Positions 10,482 through 12,037 of a DNA stretch of 12,037 nt are shown one piece after another. This DNA comes from Candidatus Parcubacteria bacterium (GTDB lineage Bacteria > Patescibacteriota > Minisyncoccia > Minisyncoccales > Staskawiczbacteraceae). Under the pieces are notes generated by a model, which saw only the letters and a program-made list of their open reading frames with translations, was not told the origin of the DNA and did no database searches. Each line of letters starts with the position of its first letter. The stretch's first letter is position 1. Position numbers and translations under genes: made by a program. Location of the stretch: positions 1-12,037 of the forward strand of contig JAIFWS010000021.1 in assembly GCA_019658985.1 (NCBI GenBank), given 5' to 3'.

Positions 10482-12037
10482 TTAACCTTCGACCTTTTGA
10501 AACTCCTCATTTTCTTCCTCTTCCCCAATTATATCTTCCTTGGGATTTTCTTCAACATCTTCAGCCGTCAAAAATCCGCCGGCTTGCAGGGTCCATAATT
10601 TATAATACAAACTGTCGGGGTTTTTCAGCAATTCTTTATGGTTGCCGTCTTCAATAATCTTGCCGTTATCGATCACGATAATCCGGTCCATTTTTTGGAT
10701 GGTAGAAAGCCGGTGAGCGATGACAATGGTGGTTTTGCCGGCCATTAAAGTATCCAAGGCGTCCTGGATCAGTAATTCAGAATGCGAATCTAAACTGGAA
10801 GTGGCTTCGTCCAATACCAAAACCGGCGCGTTTTTGATCATGGCGCGCGCAATGGCTACACGCTGGCGTTCCCCTCCGGATAATTTGATGCCACGCTCCC
10901 CCACAAAGGTCTCAAATCCCAACGGTAAATTCTTAATAAATTCGTCGCAATGGGCAAGCTGCGCCGCCTCCTCAATCTGCTTCCGGGAAGCGCCGGGTTT
11001 TCCGTAGGCGATGTTATCTGCCAGGGTACGATGGAACAAGACCGGATCCTGGGGCACCAGCGATATATTTTTACGCAAACTGCCCTGCGTTACTTTCTGG
11101 ATATCCTGCCCGTCAATTAAAATCTGGCCTTTGGTCGGCGAGTAGAGCCTGAGCAATAATTTTATAAATGTGCTCTTGCCGGCTCCAGAAGGGCCGATCA
11201 GCGCCACCCGCTCACCCGGCTTAATGACAAGATTGATGCCTTCAAGCACTTTGCGAGTTTCATTGAAACTAAAATCGAGGTCTTTAAATTCAATGTGGCC
11301 ATTGGCGACTTCCAGCTCTTCGGCGGTCGGCGCATCGGTGATTTCCTGGGGCAGGAGCATGATTTCCACCATCTCTTTTGAATCAGCATAGCTTTGATAA
11401 ACATCACGCACAATCCGGGTGAACCCCCAGAGCTGGTTTAAAAGCGTTATCAGGTATGCCTGCAGCAGGACAAACACTCCGATGGTCAGCAAGCCCTGCT
11501 GCCAGTACCGTATCGCAAAGAAAAATAGCAAAAACTCCATGATGAATCCTAAAAATGCCTGGCCTGCGTCGATTAACGCATCAAGGTTCCACCGGAACCG
11601 GGTCAGCTTGACCTGCTTTTCGGTAACGTCTTTATAGCCTTTCATTTCAAAATGGAATTTATCAAACAGCTGGACGGTGTTCTGGTTGGTAATTGTATCA
11701 GCCAGATAAGCAGTTGTTTTAGAATCGATTTCGGCGGCCTGGATATCATATTTTAATTTCCACCGGGAAAAAATGATATTGAACGACAAGAACACCACGG
11801 CCCAGATGAGGATAATGATGGCGATCAATTTATTCAACAGGAATACGATAATGAATATTGCCGCAACCCTGACCGCAAGCGGCAATAAATTCCATACCAG
11901 GTTATCCGCCAAGCTTTCAAAAGCCCGGGCAAACCGGTTCACTTTCTGCACTAAAGACCCCACGAAATTATTGGTGAAGAATGAATAGGAATGGTTCATC
12001 AAATAGTGATAAGCATTCCGTTTTAAGTTCGCCCCCA
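10482..12037 (-). CDS. Type I ABC exporter, fused membrane and ATPase domains (N-terminus beyond right edge)
   Basis: 517 residues are visible; the frame stays open to the window edge (GANLKRNAYHYLMNHSYSFF), so a TTG at 12002 is not the start. The membrane domain shows helices LLPLAVRVAAIFIIVFLLNK, IAIIILIWAVVFLSFNII and FLLFFFAIRYW, and ends near QSYADSKEMVEIMLLP. The ATPase domain has Walker A (GPSGAGKST), Q-loop (SLVPQDP), signature (LSGGERQRVAIARA), Walker B with catalytic Glu (VLVLDEATSSLD) and H-loop (IVIAHRLST), all intact. Family knowledge: MsbA/LmrA-like half-exporters work as homo- or heterodimers exporting lipids, peptides or drugs. Intact motifs favour an active site in this subunit. 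A Glu-rich tail of about 30 residues follows the ATPase and is not typical. Substrate unknown. Confidence 0.95.
   Translation of the reverse strand, partial: GANLKRNAYHYLMNHSYSFFTNNFVGSLVQKVNRFARAFESLADNLVWNLLPLAVRVAAIFIIVFLLNKLIAIIILIWAVVFLSFNIIFSRWKLKYDIQAAEIDSKTTAYLADTITNQNTVQLFDKFHFEMKGYKDVTEKQVKLTRFRWNLDALIDAGQAFLGFIMEFLLFFFAIRYWQQGLLTIGVFVLLQAYLITLLNQLWGFTRIVRDVYQSYADSKEMVEIMLLPQEITDAPTAEELEVANGHIEFKDLDFSFNETRKVLEGINLVIKPGERVALIGPSGAGKSTFIKLLLRLYSPTKGQILIDGQDIQKVTQGSLRKNISLVPQDPVLFHRTLADNIAYGKPGASRKQIEEAAQLAHCDEFIKNLPLGFETFVGERGIKLSGGERQRVAIARAMIKNAPVLVLDEATSSLDSHSELLIQDALDTLMAGKTTIVIAHRLSTIQKMDRIIVIDNGKIIEDGNHKELLKNPDSLYYKLWTLQAGGFLTAEDVEENPKEDIIGEEEENEEFQKVEG

Noticed and set aside
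9839..10657. 272-codon plus-strand frame opposite the DUF5666 gene
   Set aside because: It crosses repeat element D and two genes on the other strand. It shows no recognisable domain and is a shadow of the secreted protein frame.
12000..12002. TTG at 12002 as start of the ABC exporter
   Set aside because: The frame stays open to the window edge with typical exporter sequence upstream, so the gene is simply cut by the window.

Overview
The window looks like a piece of a small-genome uncultivated bacterium, most likely Patescibacteria/CPR (Parcubacteria-like). This is inferred, not proven. The reasons are single-gene units separated by compact bidirectional terminators, several small secreted proteins of unknown role, a run of genes without Shine-Dalgarno sequences, and a tRNA gene split by a group I intron. 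There is no phage, plasmid or CRISPR hallmark. Local base composition varies strongly: the CYTH gene is AT-rich, while three small genes are clearly GC-rich.

Left part (1-2500): the N-terminal part of an ECF sigma factor gene (-) leaves the left edge. It is divergent from a secreted helical plus Ig-like protein gene (+). Then come a VOC/glyoxalase-fold gene (-) and a KGG-repeat stress protein gene (-), which share an unusual two-block leader, and a 63-aa GC-rich orphan (-). Middle (2655-5863): a 637-aa charged coiled/disordered protein (-), a TMEM175-type channel (-), and a membrane-anchored small protein with its own TATAAT box (+). 6057-7642: an OmdA-type small protein (-), a DinB-fold protein (-) and a secreted beta-rich protein (+). 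7844-9600: a CYTH phosphatase/cyclase-fold gene (-), then tRNA-Asn(GTT) (-) interrupted in the anticodon by a 549-nt group I intron encoding an HNH endonuclease, then a 74-aa cysteine-rich GC-rich gene (-). Right part (9622-12037): a secreted tandem DUF5666 protein (-) and a type I ABC exporter (-) running off the right edge.

Three results stand out. (1) A family of structured intergenic elements has three clear copies (6317-6435 and 6920-7074 on +, 10345-10455 on -) and one doubtful relative near 368-430. Each has a long variable stem, a GTCGC/GCGAC stem and a short 3' hairpin ending in CCTTTA. (2) The split tRNA-Asn has splice sites that fit group I chemistry, and the endonuclease ORF runs into the ribozyme core. 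A 16-nt copy of the tRNA 5' end lies between the tRNA and its likely promoter. (3) Genes fall into two expression styles. Three GC-rich small genes have a strong SD, a -35/-10 pair and a private terminator. Most other genes have no SD and AT-rich leaders, consistent with near-leaderless mRNAs.

The genes do not form an obvious pathway. The sigma factor, the surface/secreted proteins, the KGG protein and the ABC exporter suggest an envelope and stress-response neighbourhood, but that is inference.
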